Origin: Bordetella genomosp. 4
Lineage (GTDB): Bacteria; Pseudomonadota; Gammaproteobacteria; Burkholderiales; Burkholderiaceae_B
Assembly: GCF_002261185.1 (NCBI RefSeq)
Contig: NZ_NEVQ01000013.1
Coordinates: 558,001-622,000, forward strand
Direction: 5' to 3'
DNA length: 64,000 bases
The notes under the pieces are model-generated. The model saw nothing but the letters and a program-made list of their open reading frames with translations, had not been told where the DNA came from and searched no databases. Within the stretch, counting starts at the first letter, position 1, and each line of letters opens with the position of its first letter. Below are positions 1-9,990 of this stretch, one piece after another. Position numbers and translations under genes: made by a program.

Positions 1-408
1 ATTGATTCGTTTGTGCCGTCCAACGCGCCCGACGTGCTGGCCGACCCGATTCTGATCGAACAGGTATTGCTCAATCTGCTGAAAAATGGCCTGGAGGCCA
101 TGGACAAGAGCGATTCCGACGAGCTCAAGGTCGCGGTCATTCCGCATGAACAGCACATCGAAGTCGCTGTCGTGGATCGTGGCCATGGCCTGACCGATCC
201 CGAGCGTCTGTTCGAGCCTTTCTTCAGCACCAAGACCCAGGGCCTGGGCATGGGTCTGAATATCTGCCGTACCATTATCGAATCGCACCATGGCCGCCTG
301 TGGGCGGATCCGAATCCCGCCGGCGGTACTATTTTCCGCTTTACACTGCCCTGCGCGGTGCCTGAAAAGCCCGCACAGAACGATCAGCCTGAGGAGTTGC
401 ACGCATGA
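1..408 (+). CDS. Sensor histidine kinase, C-terminal ATPase part (5' end outside window)
   Basis: This is the C-terminal catalytic domain of a two-component sensor kinase; the reading frame is open from base 1, so the sensor and phosphoacceptor parts lie to the left. The HATPase motifs appear in order: an N box (LLNLLKNGLEAM), a G1 box (DRGHG) and a G2 box (GLGMGLNI) after the phrase EPFFSTK. The short acidic tail ends in a TGA that overlaps the ATG of the next gene (ATGA at 405-408), so kinase and regulator are translationally coupled. The partner is a FixJ-type regulator, so a FixL/TtrS-like kinase is the best guess, but the signal cannot be read from this fragment. Confidence 0.9.
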   Translation: MDSFVPSNAPDVLADPILIEQVLLNLLKNGLEAMDKSDSDELKVAVIPHEQHIEVAVVDRGHGLTDPERLFEPFFSTKTQGLGMGLNICRTIIESHHGRLWADPNPAGGTIFRFTLPCAVPEKPAQNDQPEELHA

Positions 409-1031
409 ACACCCCCCCCCAGTCGAGCACGGTATTCATTGTCGATGACGACGAAGCGGTACGCGATTCATTGCGCTGGCTGCTCGAAGCCAACGGTTAT
501 CGCGTGCGCGCTTTCGCCAGTGGCGAGACCTTTCTCGAGGAATATGATCCCAGCCAGATCGGCGTCTTGATCGCCGACGTGCGTATGCCCGGCATGAGCG
601 GCCTCGAGTTGCAAGAGCAACTGCTGGCCCGCAATGCCCCGCTGCCCATCGTGTTCATCACCGGTCACGGCGATGTTCCCATGGCGGTATCGACCATGAA
701 AAAGGGCGCGGTCGATTTTCTGGAAAAACCTTTCAATGAATCGGATCTGCGCGAGATCGTGGCCCGCATGCTCGAGCAAGCGACCCAGCGCATCAGCCAG
801 TTCCAGGCTCAAAAGGACCACGAAGCCATGCTGGCCCGCCTGACCGCGCGCGAGCAGCAGGTATTGGAACGCATCGTCGCCGGCCGTCTGAACAAGCAGA
901 TCGCCGACGATCTGGGCATCAGCATCAAAACGGTGGAAGCGCATCGCGCCAACATCATGGAAAAACTGGAAGTCACCACTGTCGCCGACTTGATGAAAGT
1001 CGCGCTGGCAAAACCCGAGGCACACGCATGA
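405..1031 (+). CDS. FixJ/NarL-type two-component response regulator
   Basis: 208 aa. An N-terminal receiver domain (about residues 8-125) carries the acidic cluster VDDDE, the phospho-acceptor Asp58 in [10 protein letters not shown] and the conserved Lys in LEKPF. A C-terminal LuxR-type helix-turn-helix (about 140-200) reads [12 protein letters not shown]...[18 protein letters not shown]. This receiver plus LuxR-HTH arrangement is typical of FixJ/TtrR. The gene overlaps the kinase upstream and folD downstream by ATGA junctions, so all three are probably on one transcript. The target genes are not evident. Grouping with folD may be only transcriptional. Confidence 0.93.
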   Translation: MNTPPQSSTVFIVDDDEAVRDSLRWLLEANGYRVRAFASGETFLEEYDPSQIGVLIADVRMPGMSGLELQEQLLARNAPLPIVFITGHGDVPMAVSTMKKGAVDFLEKPFNESDLREIVARMLEQATQRISQFQAQKDHEAMLARLTAREQQVLERIVAGRLNKQIADDLGISIKTVEAHRANIMEKLEVTTVADLMKVALAKPEAHA

Positions 1032-1912
1032 CCCTGCAGGACCCTTCTACACCCGCCGTCCAAGGCGCACGCATCATTGACGGCACCGCTCTGTCGCAAC
1101 GCATCCGCGAAGAGGTCGCACAACGTGTGCAGGCCCTCGCCGCCAAGGGAACCCGTCCCGGTCTGGCCGTCGTGCTGGTCGGCGAAGACCCCGCCTCGCA
1201 GGTCTATGTACGCAACAAGGTCGCTGCTTGCGAAAAGGCCGGCCTGCACTCGATCAAAGAGCAGTACCCCGCGGACATGACCGAGGCCGATCTGCTGGCC
1301 CGCATTGATGCGCTCAATCGCGACCCGTCGATTCACGGCATTCTGGTTCAGCTGCCGCTGCCGCCGCACATGAACAGCCACAAGGTCATCGAAGCGATCG
1401 CCGCCGAAAAGGACGTGGACGGTTTTCACATCAGCAATGCCGGGCTGCTGATGACAGGCCAGCCCTTGTTTCGCCCCTGCACGCCCTACGGCGTGATGAA
1501 GATGCTGGAATCCGAGGGCGTCACCCTGCGTGGCGCCGAGGCTGTCATCGTGGGCGCCAGCAACATCGTGGGCAAGCCCATGGCCATGTTGCTGCTGCAG
1601 GCCGGCGCCACCATCACGATCTGCAATTCCAAAACCCGTGATCTGGCCGCGCAGACGCGACGTGCGGATGTATTGGTGGTCGCAACGGGTAAGCCAGGCA
1701 TGATCACCGGCGACATGATCAAACCGGGTGCGGTCGTCATCGACGTCGGCATCAACCGCGGCGCCGACGGCAAGCTCTGCGGAGACGTGGATTTTGCTTC
1801 GGCGCGTGAAGTCGCTGGTGCTATCACGCCAGTGCCGGGTGGGGTTGGACCTATGACCATTGCCATGCTGCTGGTGAATACCGTTGAGGCGGCTGAACGA
1901 GCGGCTGCCTGA
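1028..1912 (+). CDS. folD: Bifunctional methylenetetrahydrofolate dehydrogenase/methenyltetrahydrofolate cyclohydrolase FolD
   Basis: 294 aa, close to the usual 280-300. FolD interconverts 5,10-methylene-THF, 5,10-methenyl-THF and 10-formyl-THF with NADP in the cytosol, supplying one-carbon units for purine and formyl-methionine synthesis. Visible family signatures are [14 protein letters not shown] with the catalytic Lys64, [28 protein letters not shown], the Rossmann segment [17 protein letters not shown] and the C-terminal [13 protein letters not shown]. The start ATG overlaps the stop codon of the response regulator. There is no frameshift or missing motif. Confidence 0.98.
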   Translation: MTLQDPSTPAVQGARIIDGTALSQRIREEVAQRVQALAAKGTRPGLAVVLVGEDPASQVYVRNKVAACEKAGLHSIKEQYPADMTEADLLARIDALNRDPSIHGILVQLPLPPHMNSHKVIEAIAAEKDVDGFHISNAGLLMTGQPLFRPCTPYGVMKMLESEGVTLRGAEAVIVGASNIVGKPMAMLLLQAGATITICNSKTRDLAAQTRRADVLVVATGKPGMITGDMIKPGAVVIDVGINRGADGKLCGDVDFASAREVAGAITPVPGGVGPMTIAMLLVNTVEAAERAAA

Positions 1913-1919
1913 TATGTGG

Positions 1920-1959
1920 CAACGATGCCGGGGATCATCATAAATTCCTGGCATCGTTG
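1920..1959. terminator. Hairpin between convergent folD and membrane-protein gene
   Basis: Ten-bp perfect arms (CAACGATGCC at 1920-1929 and its complement at 1950-1959) lie between two convergent genes. There is no long T run on either strand, so a bidirectional terminator is an inference from position. Confidence 0.45.
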
Positions 1960-1976
1960 ACTATCGCCTCAAGTTC

Positions 1977-2453
1977 CTATCGAAATCGGAACCACAACGC
2001 CCACAGCATGAACACGCCGCCCGTCATGAACAGGGCCTGATATCCCCTGACGATGGGCTGCTGATGACGCAAGAACCCTCGCACAGGCTGGCGATCCAGA
2101 TTGGCGGCATTATGCGTGGTGTGAAATTTCGCCATTGCGCTCACACCTCTTTGCGCCAGGGCGGCGAAAAAATTGAGCAGAAAAATCATCAAGACCGCCA
2201 TGTATAGCTTGATGCCGAGCAGCAGTGCCGCTGCCACGCCCGGGGAACCCCGCAGCCCTAAAGACTTGATGCCCTGACCATGTTTCGTGAGCAGGATCGC
2301 CGCTGCACTCAGCACGACATGCACAGCCAGCACCATCAAAAAATGCACAGCCACCGTTTTGAACGGTTTTCTCAGCGTAACGCCAAAGAAATAAGCCAAT
2401 AGCAAAACCGAAGACGTCCCCCACATCAGCGTCTTCACCACAATATCGATCAT
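1977..2453 (-). CDS. Small integral membrane protein of unknown function
   Basis: 158 aa with about four hydrophobic segments: residues 5-22, 30-50, 65-95 (broad) and 135-152. A basic loop precedes the last helix. The ATG at 2453 is preferred over an upstream start at 2549 because AGAGG lies 8 nt before it and the upstream extension is Cys-rich and unlike a membrane protein. It resembles the small CopD-like or DUF-type membrane proteins often found in beta-proteobacteria, but I do not recognise the family with confidence. It is divergent from prlC (146 bp between starts) and convergent with folD. Confidence 0.65.
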   Translation of the reverse strand: MIDIVVKTLMWGTSSVLLLAYFFGVTLRKPFKTVAVHFLMVLAVHVVLSAAAILLTKHGQGIKSLGLRGSPGVAAALLLGIKLYMAVLMIFLLNFFAALAQRGVSAMAKFHTTHNAANLDRQPVRGFLRHQQPIVRGYQALFMTGGVFMLWALWFRFR

Positions 2454-2598
2454 CCCAAACGCCTCTGAACTGCGATAAGCTGTGCAGCACAGAGGGCATT
2501 TTATCGTCGGCGAGTTCCTCCCGCAGGACTGCCCTTGTTTTCCGCACAAACGCCCTCATCTTTATCGCATATCCGTCTCATCCGCAGCGACACCGCAC

Positions 2599-4665
2599 AT
2601 GACTCAAAATCCCCTGCTTGCCCCCGTCTCCGACCTGATCGACTATGCCACCGTGCAGCCCGCGCACATCGTGCCCGCCATCGAAGAACTGCTGGCCGGC
2701 GCGCGACAGGCTGTTGATGCAGCGGCGGATCCGGGCTTGCCGGCCAATTGGGAATCTGTGGTGCAACCGCTGGATACCGCTTCAGAGCGCCTGTGGCGCG
2801 CCTGGTCGGTCGCGGGCCATCTGAATGCCGTGGTCAACACGCCGGAATTGCGCGAGGCCTATAACGCTGCCCTGCCGCTGGTGACTGAGTTTTCGACCTG
2901 GGTGGGCCTGCACGAGGGACTGTACAAGCAATACCAACGCCTGCGTGCCGCCAGCGATTTCGATAGCTGGGATCCAGTGCGGCGCCGGGTGATCGAATTG
3001 GCGTTGCGTGATTTCCGGCTGAGCGGCGTCGAACTGCAAGGCGAAGCGCGCGAGCGCTATGCCGAGATCTCCGACCGCGAGGCGCAGGTGTCGCAAAAAT
3101 TCTCGGAAAACGTTCTCGATTCCATCGACGCCTGGTCGCTGCTCGTCGAGGACGAATCCCGCCTCGCAGGGTTGCCTGCCGATGTGTTGCAGGCCACTCG
3201 CCAGGCTGCTCAGGATGATGGACACGATACCGGCTGGAAACTGACTCTGAAAATGCCGTGCTACCTGCCCGTCATGCAATACGCACGCGACCGCAGCCTG
3301 CGCGAACAGATGTATCGCGCCTATGGCACCGTAGCCTCTGAACAAGGCGACACCCGCTTTGATAATTCCCCCCTGATCGAGGAACTGCTGTCCCTGCGCG
3401 CCGAGGAATCCGGCCTGCTGGGTTTTGGCACCTTTGCCGCGTTGCGCCTGCAAACCCGCATGGCCCGCGATGCCGACGAGGTCACCGGTTTTCTGCGCGA
3501 CCTCGCATCACGTGCCCGCCCCTACGCCGAACGCGACCTGGCAGAGATCAAGGCCTTTGCCGCCAGCGAACTCGGGCTGGCCGAGCTCGAGCCCTGGGAC
3601 ATTCCTTACGCTTCCGAGCGCCTGCGCGAGACGCGCTATGCCTACTCCGAAGACGAGATCAAACAGTACTTCACCGAGCCGCGTGTCCTCGAAGGCCTGT
3701 TCCAGGTCATTGAGTCCCTATTCAGCGTACGCCTGCGCGAAACCGACGTCTCGCGCTGGCACGCCGACGTACGAGGCGTGCGCGTCGAATCGCCCGAGGG
3801 TGCGCTGATCGGCCACCTGTACCTGGACCTCTACGCCCGTGCCGGCAAACAAAGCGGCGCCTGGGTCGACAGTGAGCGCAGCCGCCGCCGTCTAGGCGAT
3901 CATGTCCAGACGCCGGTCGTGTACCTCACCTGCAACTTTGCTCGCCCCGGCGACGGCAAGCCCGCCTTGCTCACCCACGACGACGTCATCACGCTGTTCC
4001 ACGAAACCGGCCATGCCTTGCATGCCTTGCTTTCCGAAGTCGACGAGCCCGGCGCTTCGGCATTCTCCAGCGTCGAATGGGACGCCATCGAACTGCCCTC
4101 GCAGTTCATGGAGAACTTCTGCTGGGAATGGCCCGTCGTACAACGCCTCTCTGCCCACGTCACCAGCGGCGAGGCCCTGCCACGTGCGCTGTACGACAAA
4201 CTCGTCGCCGCCCGCAATTTCCAAAGCGGCATGCAGACCGTGCGTCAAATCGAATTCGCACTATTCGATATGCTGCTGCATAGCCGCACCGACGGCGCGA
4301 CCATCGCGCAGACCATGGACCTGCTACAGCAAGTCCGCAAAGAAGTCGCCGTCTTATTCCCGCCCGCCTGGCACCGCTTCCCCCACGCCTTCTCCCACCT
4401 GTTCGCAGGCGGTTATGGCGCTGGCTACTACAGCTACAAGTGGGCCGAAGTCCTGTCCGCCGACGCCTACGAGGCATTCGAAGAAGCCGCCCAAGCCAAC
4501 GCAAACAGCACGGCGGGCACCCTGGATCCTGTCACCGGCGCACGCTACCGCAAAGAAATCCTCGCCGTTGGCGGCGCCCGTCCCGCAGCGGAATCCTTTG
4601 CCGCCTTCCGCGGCCGCGCCCCACGGATCGACGCCCTGCTGCGCCACAGCGGCATGGCGAACTGA
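2599..4665 (+). CDS. prlC: Oligopeptidase A (M3 family zinc metallopeptidase)
   Basis: 688 aa, matching the roughly 680 aa of Escherichia coli PrlC. It is a cytosolic zinc endopeptidase that degrades oligopeptides, including cleaved signal peptides. The zinc motif HETGH (His468-Glu469...His472) sits in the phrase TLFHETGHALHALL, followed by the family segments SSVEWDAIELPSQFMENF and AGGYGAGYYSYKWAEVLSADAYEAF. The start MTQNPLLAP aligns with PrlC; the frame is open 117 nt further upstream, but that extension is unlike the family. The gene is monocistronic here and convergent with livF. Confidence 0.96.
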   Translation: MTQNPLLAPVSDLIDYATVQPAHIVPAIEELLAGARQAVDAAADPGLPANWESVVQPLDTASERLWRAWSVAGHLNAVVNTPELREAYNAALPLVTEFSTWVGLHEGLYKQYQRLRAASDFDSWDPVRRRVIELALRDFRLSGVELQGEARERYAEISDREAQVSQKFSENVLDSIDAWSLLVEDESRLAGLPADVLQATRQAAQDDGHDTGWKLTLKMPCYLPVMQYARDRSLREQMYRAYGTVASEQGDTRFDNSPLIEELLSLRAEESGLLGFGTFAALRLQTRMARDADEVTGFLRDLASRARPYAERDLAEIKAFAASELGLAELEPWDIPYASERLRETRYAYSEDEIKQYFTEPRVLEGLFQVIESLFSVRLRETDVSRWHADVRGVRVESPEGALIGHLYLDLYARAGKQSGAWVDSERSRRRLGDHVQTPVVYLTCNFARPGDGKPALLTHDDVITLFHETGHALHALLSEVDEPGASAFSSVEWDAIELPSQFMENFCWEWPVVQRLSAHVTSGEALPRALYDKLVAARNFQSGMQTVRQIEFALFDMLLHSRTDGATIAQTMDLLQQVRKEVAVLFPPAWHRFPHAFSHLFAGGYGAGYYSYKWAEVLSADAYEAFEEAAQANANSTAGTLDPVTGARYRKEILAVGGARPAAESFAAFRGRAPRIDALLRHSGMAN

Positions 4666-4683
4666 CCTGCCGCGCTCGTCACA

Positions 4684-4736
4684 TCAGAGAGCCTGAAGAC
4701 CGACGCCGCTTGCAGGCGCATCATAGGGCTCTCTGA
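4684..4736. terminator. Hairpin between convergent prlC and livF
   Basis: Ten-bp complementary arms at 4684-4693 and 4727-4736 lie in the 74-bp gap between convergent stop codons. They lack a strong T run, so the terminator role is inferred from position. Confidence 0.45.
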
Positions 4737-4739
4737 CCG

Positions 4740-5444
4740 TCACGCTCCGAGATAAGCCTTCCGCACTGCATCGTTAACCAGCAAGTTCGCCCCCGTATCC
4801 TGCAGCACGACCTTGCCGTTTTCCAACACGTACCCTCGGTCCGCCACCTGCAGCGCCTTGTTCGCATTCTGCTCGACCAAGAACACCGTCACGCCCTCGG
4901 ACCGTATCGTCCGGATGATCTCAAAGATCTGCGCAATAATCAGCGGCGCCAAGCCCAGCGTAGGCTCATCCAGCAACAGCAACTTAGGCTGCGTCATCAA
5001 CGCCCGCCCAATCGCCAGCATCTGCTGTTCCCCGCCAGACATGGTCCCCGCACGCTGCGAAGCCCGCTCCTTCAGACGAGGGAACAGCTTATACACGTGC
5101 TCGAGCCCCGCCTCGATCGCATGACGGTCAGCGAAAAAGCCCCCCATCATCAGATTTTCCGCCACCGTCAGATCCTTGAACACCCGACGGCCCTCGGGCG
5201 AAATCGCGATCCCGCTACGCATGATGTGATGCGTTTCCTTGTGCGTAATATCCTCGCCCTCGAACGTGATCGTCCCGGAACGCGCCCGAGGATTCCCGCA
5301 CACTGTCATCAACAACGTCGTCTTGCCCGCACCGTTCGCGCCGATCAACGTGACGATCTCACCTTGATTGACCTCGACCGACACGCCGTTCAACGCCTGG
5401 ATCGCACCATAGTAGGTATGAATATTGTCCAGCTTCAGCATCAT
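4740..5444 (-). CDS. livF: Branched-chain amino acid ABC transporter ATPase LivF
   Basis: 234 aa, the usual LivF length. It shows Walker A (GANGAGKTT), the ABC signature (MSGGEQQ) and Walker B (LLLLDEPTLGLAP). Together with LivG it powers uptake of leucine, isoleucine, valine or related amides through LivHM. It is the last gene of the minus-strand liv operon; its ATG overlaps the livG stop (ATGA at 5441-5444). Family members also carry urea, short amides or aromatic acids, so the exact substrate is inferred. Confidence 0.95.
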   Translation of the reverse strand: MMLKLDNIHTYYGAIQALNGVSVEVNQGEIVTLIGANGAGKTTLLMTVCGNPRARSGTITFEGEDITHKETHHIMRSGIAISPEGRRVFKDLTVAENLMMGGFFADRHAIEAGLEHVYKLFPRLKERASQRAGTMSGGEQQMLAIGRALMTQPKLLLLDEPTLGLAPLIIAQIFEIIRTIRSEGVTVFLVEQNANKALQVADRGYVLENGKVVLQDTGANLLVNDAVRKAYLGA

Positions 5445-6208
5445 TCTTCCCCCAGGTACGCTTTGATGACGCGCTCGTCGTTGCGCACCTGATCCGGCGT
5501 GCCCGTCGTAATAGGCTTGCCGTGTTCCATCACCAGAATCCGGTCCGAGATGCCCATGATCAGGCTCATATCGTGCTCGATCAACAACACCGCCACACCG
5601 AACTCGCGACGCAACTGGTCGATCAAATGCTGCAGATCGCGCTTTTCCTGAGGGTTCAGGCCCGCTGCGGGCTCATCCAACATCAACAGACGAGGCTTGG
5701 TGATCATGCAGCGCGCGATCTCCAGACGGCGCTGGTGGCCATAGGCCAGATTGCCCGCCTCGCGGTTGGCGTATTCGCGCAGTCCCATGAAATCCAGCCA
5801 CTGCGCCGCACGCTGCAACGCGTCAGCCTCCGACTGGCGATACGACTTCAGCTTCAACAGCCCAGGCAATAGGCGCGACTCCACCTGCGTGTGCTGCGCA
5901 ACCAACAGGTTTTCCAACACTGTCAGCTGCTTGAACAAGCGCACGTTCTGGAAAGTGCGCACCAACCCATGATGCGCCACCTTGTGGCTGGGCAAACCGG
6001 TGATGGGCTTGCCATCCATGATGATCTCGCCGCCGGTCGGCTTGTAAAAACCGCCCACGCAGTTGAACACAGTCGTCTTGCCCGCGCCATTAGGACCGAT
6101 GATGGCGAAAACCTCATCACGCTTGACCTCGAACCCGACGCTGTCGACGGCCAACAAACCGCCGAACCGCATCGTCAGGCCAGATACTTTCAACAAGGCT
6201 TCACTCAT
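5441..6208 (-). CDS. livG: Branched-chain amino acid ABC transporter ATPase LivG
   Basis: 255 aa. It shows Walker A (GPNGAGKTT), the LivG-typical signature [13 protein letters not shown] in place of LSGGQ, and Walker B ([13 protein letters not shown]), with the His switch in LLIEHDM. It is the second ATPase of the heterodimeric motor. It overlaps livF and livM by 4 bp at each end, indicating coupled translation within one operon. Confidence 0.95.
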   Translation of the reverse strand: MSEALLKVSGLTMRFGGLLAVDSVGFEVKRDEVFAIIGPNGAGKTTVFNCVGGFYKPTGGEIIMDGKPITGLPSHKVAHHGLVRTFQNVRLFKQLTVLENLLVAQHTQVESRLLPGLLKLKSYRQSEADALQRAAQWLDFMGLREYANREAGNLAYGHQRRLEIARCMITKPRLLMLDEPAAGLNPQEKRDLQHLIDQLRREFGVAVLLIEHDMSLIMGISDRILVMEHGKPITTGTPDQVRNDERVIKAYLGEE

Positions 6209-7440
6209 TTATCCAGCTCCACGTGGGGACGCTTCATGGGCAACAACCCTTGTGGACGCCACATCATCATCAACACCATTACCAGACCGAACATCAGCAT
6301 CCGGTACTCGGCAAACTCGCGCGCCACCTCGGGCAGCACGGTCAATAGAATCGCCGCGAGAATGACGCCCACCTGCGACCCCATCCCGCCCAGCACCACG
6401 ATCGCCAGGATCAATGCCGACTCGATGAAGGTAAAGGATTCCGGGTTCACCATGCCTTGGCGGGCCGCAAAAAAAGCGCCGCCAAAACCGGCAAACATCG
6501 CGCCCAGCGTAAAGGCCGACAGCTTGATCCGCGTCGGGTTCAGCCCCAGCGAACGGCAAGCGATTTCGTCCTCGCGCAGAGCTTCCCAGGCGCGTCCTAC
6601 CGGCATGCGGATCAAGCGCGTCGATACGAACAAGGTCACCAGCGCCAGCGCCAAAGCCATCAAATACAGATAGTTCACCATGTGCTGGTTATCGAACGTC
6701 CAGCCCATCAACTGGTGAAAGGTCTGCGTGCCCTCTTCGCTCGGACGGCGCGCCATCTCAAAGCCAAAGACGGTAGGTTTCGGAATCCCCGAAATCCCAT
6801 CCGGACCGCCCGTGAAGAAATTCAAATTGATCAGCAACAGGCGAATGATTTCCCCAAAGCCCAGCGTCACAATCGCCAGATAATCCCCGCGCAAGCGCAG
6901 CACCGGGAATCCCAGCAGAAAACCGAACAACGCCGCCATGGCGCCGGAGAAAGGCAGCGCCTCCCAAAAGCCCCAGCCGGCCCAGTGATACAGCAAGGCA
7001 TACGTGTACGCGCCCACCGCATAAAAGCCCACAAAGCCTAGATCCAACAGCCCTGCAAAGCCCACCACGATGTTCAGGCCCAAGCCCAGCATCACGTAAA
7101 TCAGCACCAGCGTGGCGATATCCACCGAACTGCGGCCGCTGAAAAACGGCCAGATCACCGCCGCCGCGATCAGCAGGACAAAGATCCATTTACGGCCTTT
7201 GGTCGGTGCCGCCGGTAATACCGGCACGCTGGTTTTCAGGCGCCGGAACGGCACCGCCAACCACGGGCGCAAAAGTTGGAAAACGAACACCACTGCGGCG
7301 GCCAAAGCCACCAGGTCCCAGCGGGATTCCAGATGGGTTTGCGCGCCCTGACGAATCAGTTGCAGCCCAAACACCGGCATCACAATGACAGCCGTCAACA
7401 CGGCCGCCATGAAAGCGTTCTTTATCGTGTTATTAGCCAT
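6205..7440 (-). CDS. livM: Branched-chain amino acid ABC transporter permease LivM
   Basis: 411 aa integral membrane protein with about ten hydrophobic segments. It includes the LivM hallmark run [27 protein letters not shown] and the EAA-like cytoplasmic loop ([20 protein letters not shown]) that contacts the ATPases. An N-terminal extension of roughly 70 residues precedes the core, as in other long LivM proteins. It overlaps livH by 1 bp and livG by 4 bp. Confidence 0.94.
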   Translation of the reverse strand: MANNTIKNAFMAAVLTAVIVMPVFGLQLIRQGAQTHLESRWDLVALAAAVVFVFQLLRPWLAVPFRRLKTSVPVLPAAPTKGRKWIFVLLIAAAVIWPFFSGRSSVDIATLVLIYVMLGLGLNIVVGFAGLLDLGFVGFYAVGAYTYALLYHWAGWGFWEALPFSGAMAALFGFLLGFPVLRLRGDYLAIVTLGFGEIIRLLLINLNFFTGGPDGISGIPKPTVFGFEMARRPSEEGTQTFHQLMGWTFDNQHMVNYLYLMALALALVTLFVSTRLIRMPVGRAWEALREDEIACRSLGLNPTRIKLSAFTLGAMFAGFGGAFFAARQGMVNPESFTFIESALILAIVVLGGMGSQVGVILAAILLTVLPEVAREFAEYRMLMFGLVMVLMMMWRPQGLLPMKRPHVELDK

Positions 7441-8366
7441 CAGACTTTTTCCACCTCAGGTTTGCCGAGCAGCCCGGTCGGGCGGAACAGCAGAATCAAG
7501 ACCAGCAGCGCAAAAGCCACGATGTCCTTGTACTGCGACGAGATATAGGCTGCCGCCAGCGTCTCTGCCAGCCCCAGCAACACCCCGCCCAGCATCGCGC
7601 CGGGAATGCTGCCGATACCGCCCAGCACCGCCGCCGTGAACGCCTTGATCCCGGCGAGAAAGCCGATGAAGGGATTGAGCTTGCCGACCGTGATAGCGAT
7701 CAACACGCCACCTACCGCCGCCAGCATCGCGCCCAGAACAAAGGTGAAGGAAATCACCCGGTTGGTGTCGATACCCAGCAGATTGGCCATGTGGATGTCT
7801 TGCGAGCAAGCGCGCGATGCACGGCCCATACGCGAGTATTTAATGAACAGCGACAGCGCGATCATCAACAGCACCGTCACCACAATAATCATGATGCGCG
7901 AATACGGCAGCGTGACATCAAAGTTCGTACCCATGTGGAACTGCAGCGATCCTGACACCAGCGACGGCACCGCCATATCGCGTGCGCCCTGGCCCAATGC
8001 GACCCAGTTCTGCAGAAAAATCGACATACCGATAGCGGAAATCAGCGCCACCAGCCGTTGGCTGCCGCGTACCGGCCGATAGGCCACGCGTTCGACACTG
8101 AAGCCATAGATACCGGTCACCACAATCGCCACCAGCAGCATGGCAGCTACGATAAACGGCAGAGGCAAACCGCTGCCTGTGCCGATCGCGGTCAATGTGA
8201 CCAGGCCCACGTAGGCGCCGATCATATAGATCTCGCCGTGAGCAAAGTTGATCATACCGATGATGCCATAGACCATTGTGTAGCCGATGGCGATCAACGC
8301 GTAAATCGCGCCCAGAGACAGACCGTTAAAGATCTGCTGGGTGAGTTGAGGGATAAGGTCTGACAT
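7440..8366 (-). CDS. livH: Branched-chain amino acid ABC transporter permease LivH
   Basis: 308 aa, typical for LivH. It has the signature N-terminus ([33 protein letters not shown]), about eight membrane segments, and an EAA-like loop ([16 protein letters not shown]). It forms the translocation pathway with LivM. It lies 107 bp downstream of the receptor gene, with a stable hairpin in between. Confidence 0.95.
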   Translation of the reverse strand: MSDLIPQLTQQIFNGLSLGAIYALIAIGYTMVYGIIGMINFAHGEIYMIGAYVGLVTLTAIGTGSGLPLPFIVAAMLLVAIVVTGIYGFSVERVAYRPVRGSQRLVALISAIGMSIFLQNWVALGQGARDMAVPSLVSGSLQFHMGTNFDVTLPYSRIMIIVVTVLLMIALSLFIKYSRMGRASRACSQDIHMANLLGIDTNRVISFTFVLGAMLAAVGGVLIAITVGKLNPFIGFLAGIKAFTAAVLGGIGSIPGAMLGGVLLGLAETLAAAYISSQYKDIVAFALLVLILLFRPTGLLGKPEVEKV

Positions 8367-8393
8367 GAATAATTACCTATGCTCCAAATGGCA

Positions 8394-8423
8394 CCGGCCC
8401 CGGTAACAACAACCCGGAGCCGG
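8394..8423 (-). promoter_or_regulatory. Intercistronic hairpin between livJ-type receptor gene and livH
   Basis: Ten-bp arms (8394-8403 and 8414-8423, one G-U pair in the RNA) enclose a 10-nt loop. No T run follows on the minus strand, so this looks like an mRNA-stabilising or partially terminating stem. Such stems commonly leave the receptor in excess over the membrane components. Confidence 0.6.
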
Positions 8424-8473
8424 AAACCTGGGCGTGCGGACAAGCCCTAGCGGATAGCCAGAGCTTCGCGTGT

Positions 8474-9589
8474 TTACAGCTGGGTTTTCTTACCGTCCTT
8501 GTCCCACTTGAATACGGCGAACTCAAAGTCCTTCAGGTCGCCCTTGGCGTCGTATTCGACTTTACCGATACCGGTATCGAACGAATGGCTGTGCATGTAG
8601 TCCGCAACCTTGGCGGGATCTTCGCCCACGGCTTCGATGCTCTTGGCCAGGATTTGCACAGCGGCGTAGGCCGGCATCTGGAACGCGCCGTCCGGATCGC
8701 GCTTGGCGTCCTTGAAGGCCTTCACGATGCCTTCGTTGCCGGGCATCTTGGTAAAGTCAGCCGGCAGCGTGACCAGCAAGCCTTCGATGGCCGGACCGGC
8801 GATTGCCACCAGATCCTGGTTGGCGGTGCCCTCGGGGCCCATGAACTGCACGGTCAGGCCCTGTTCGCGCGACTGGCGCAGCAACAAGCCGAGTTCGGGG
8901 TGATAGCCGCCGAAATAGACCAGATCTACGCCCGCGGATTTGAGCTTGGTGATCACGGCCGAATAGTCGCTATCGCCAACGTTGATGCCCTCGTACAGGG
9001 CGATGTTCACACCCTCTTTTTCCAGAGAGGCCTTCACTTGCGAGGCCACGCCCGAGCCGTAAGTCTGCTTGTCGTGCAGCACGGCGACTTTCTTGGGCTT
9101 GAGCGTTTTTGCGATGTAATTCGCGGCGAACGGGCCTTGCTGGTCATCGCGGCCGATCGTGCGGAAGAAGAAATGCGGCTTGATCGTGTCCGTCACCAGC
9201 GGCGACGTCGCGCCCGGGGTGATGGCAACGATGCCTTCTTGTTCATAGACGTTCACTGCGGGCACTGTAACACCCGAGCACGCGTGCGCCACGGCGAACT
9301 TGGCGCCGGAGTTGACTACGCGGTTCGCGGCAGGCACGGCCTGCTTGGGCTCGCAGCCGTCATCGATCAGGATGGCTTCGAGCTTTTTGCCCTTGACGCC
9401 GCCTTGTGCATTGATGGTTTCAATGGCGGTCAGCGCGCCGGCCTGGATCTGCGTCCCATACTGAGTATTGGGGCCAGTCATGGGCTGGGGCATGCCGATC
9501 TTGATGGTGTCGGCTGCATGGGCAGCGCCAGCCAACAGCAACGAACCCAGGGCCAAAGCGATGGGGTTAACGCGATGCAGAAGCTTCAT
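8474..9589 (-). CDS. livJ: Periplasmic branched-chain amino acid-binding receptor (LivJ/LivK type)
   Basis: 371 aa with a Sec signal peptide (hydrophobic core ALALGSLLLAGAAHA, cleavage after AHA near residue 25). The mature part is a type I periplasmic binding fold with the family segments IKIGMPQPMTGPNTQYG, IDDGCEPKQAVPAANRVV and FFRTIGRDDQQGP. The ATG is preceded by GGAGAA with 7 nt spacing. It is the first gene of the operon. A paralogue with very similar motifs lies at 22133-23260. Confidence 0.94.
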   Translation of the reverse strand: MKLLHRVNPIALALGSLLLAGAAHAADTIKIGMPQPMTGPNTQYGTQIQAGALTAIETINAQGGVKGKKLEAILIDDGCEPKQAVPAANRVVNSGAKFAVAHACSGVTVPAVNVYEQEGIVAITPGATSPLVTDTIKPHFFFRTIGRDDQQGPFAANYIAKTLKPKKVAVLHDKQTYGSGVASQVKASLEKEGVNIALYEGINVGDSDYSAVITKLKSAGVDLVYFGGYHPELGLLLRQSREQGLTVQFMGPEGTANQDLVAIAGPAIEGLLVTLPADFTKMPGNEGIVKAFKDAKRDPDGAFQMPAYAAVQILAKSIEAVGEDPAKVADYMHSHSFDTGIGKVEYDAKGDLKDFEFAVFKWDKDGKKTQL

Positions 9590-9990
9590 TCGATATTCTC
9601 CGGCGATAAGGATGGACAGCGTTGTACGGCTTTGGCATCGACGGGGGATACCCGGCGGCCCCAGACGTGCATTGCCGGCTTCTTGGGCAAAGGTACAGCG
9701 TGGGCGGTATTCTGAAAGCTGCCTGACACCCTGTCACTGCGTGTAATCCCCAATATCGTGTAATGCCACATATTCAGGGACGCATCGCAGCAATCTCGCC
9801 ATGGCGCTCCACCTGTCTGCCGGACATGGCGCACGCAGCCTTTTCATTACCGAATTCCCCCGCTGCCCTGGGAAAAAGAGGCGCGCAAGTATTCATCAGC
9901 TTACTTACGCCAAGCTTGCAAATAATAAATACCCCTGGAAAACACCGACGTCTCACGCCCATATTCCTGGCTGACAGCTACAATCACGCC
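9590..9990. other. Divergent intergenic region between livJ and proC
   Basis: 401 bp between divergent start codons. Apart from the GGAGAA ribosome binding site of livJ at its left end, I see no coding frame I would support and no clear operator or strong sigma-70 boxes. It must hold the promoters of both units. Confidence 0.5.
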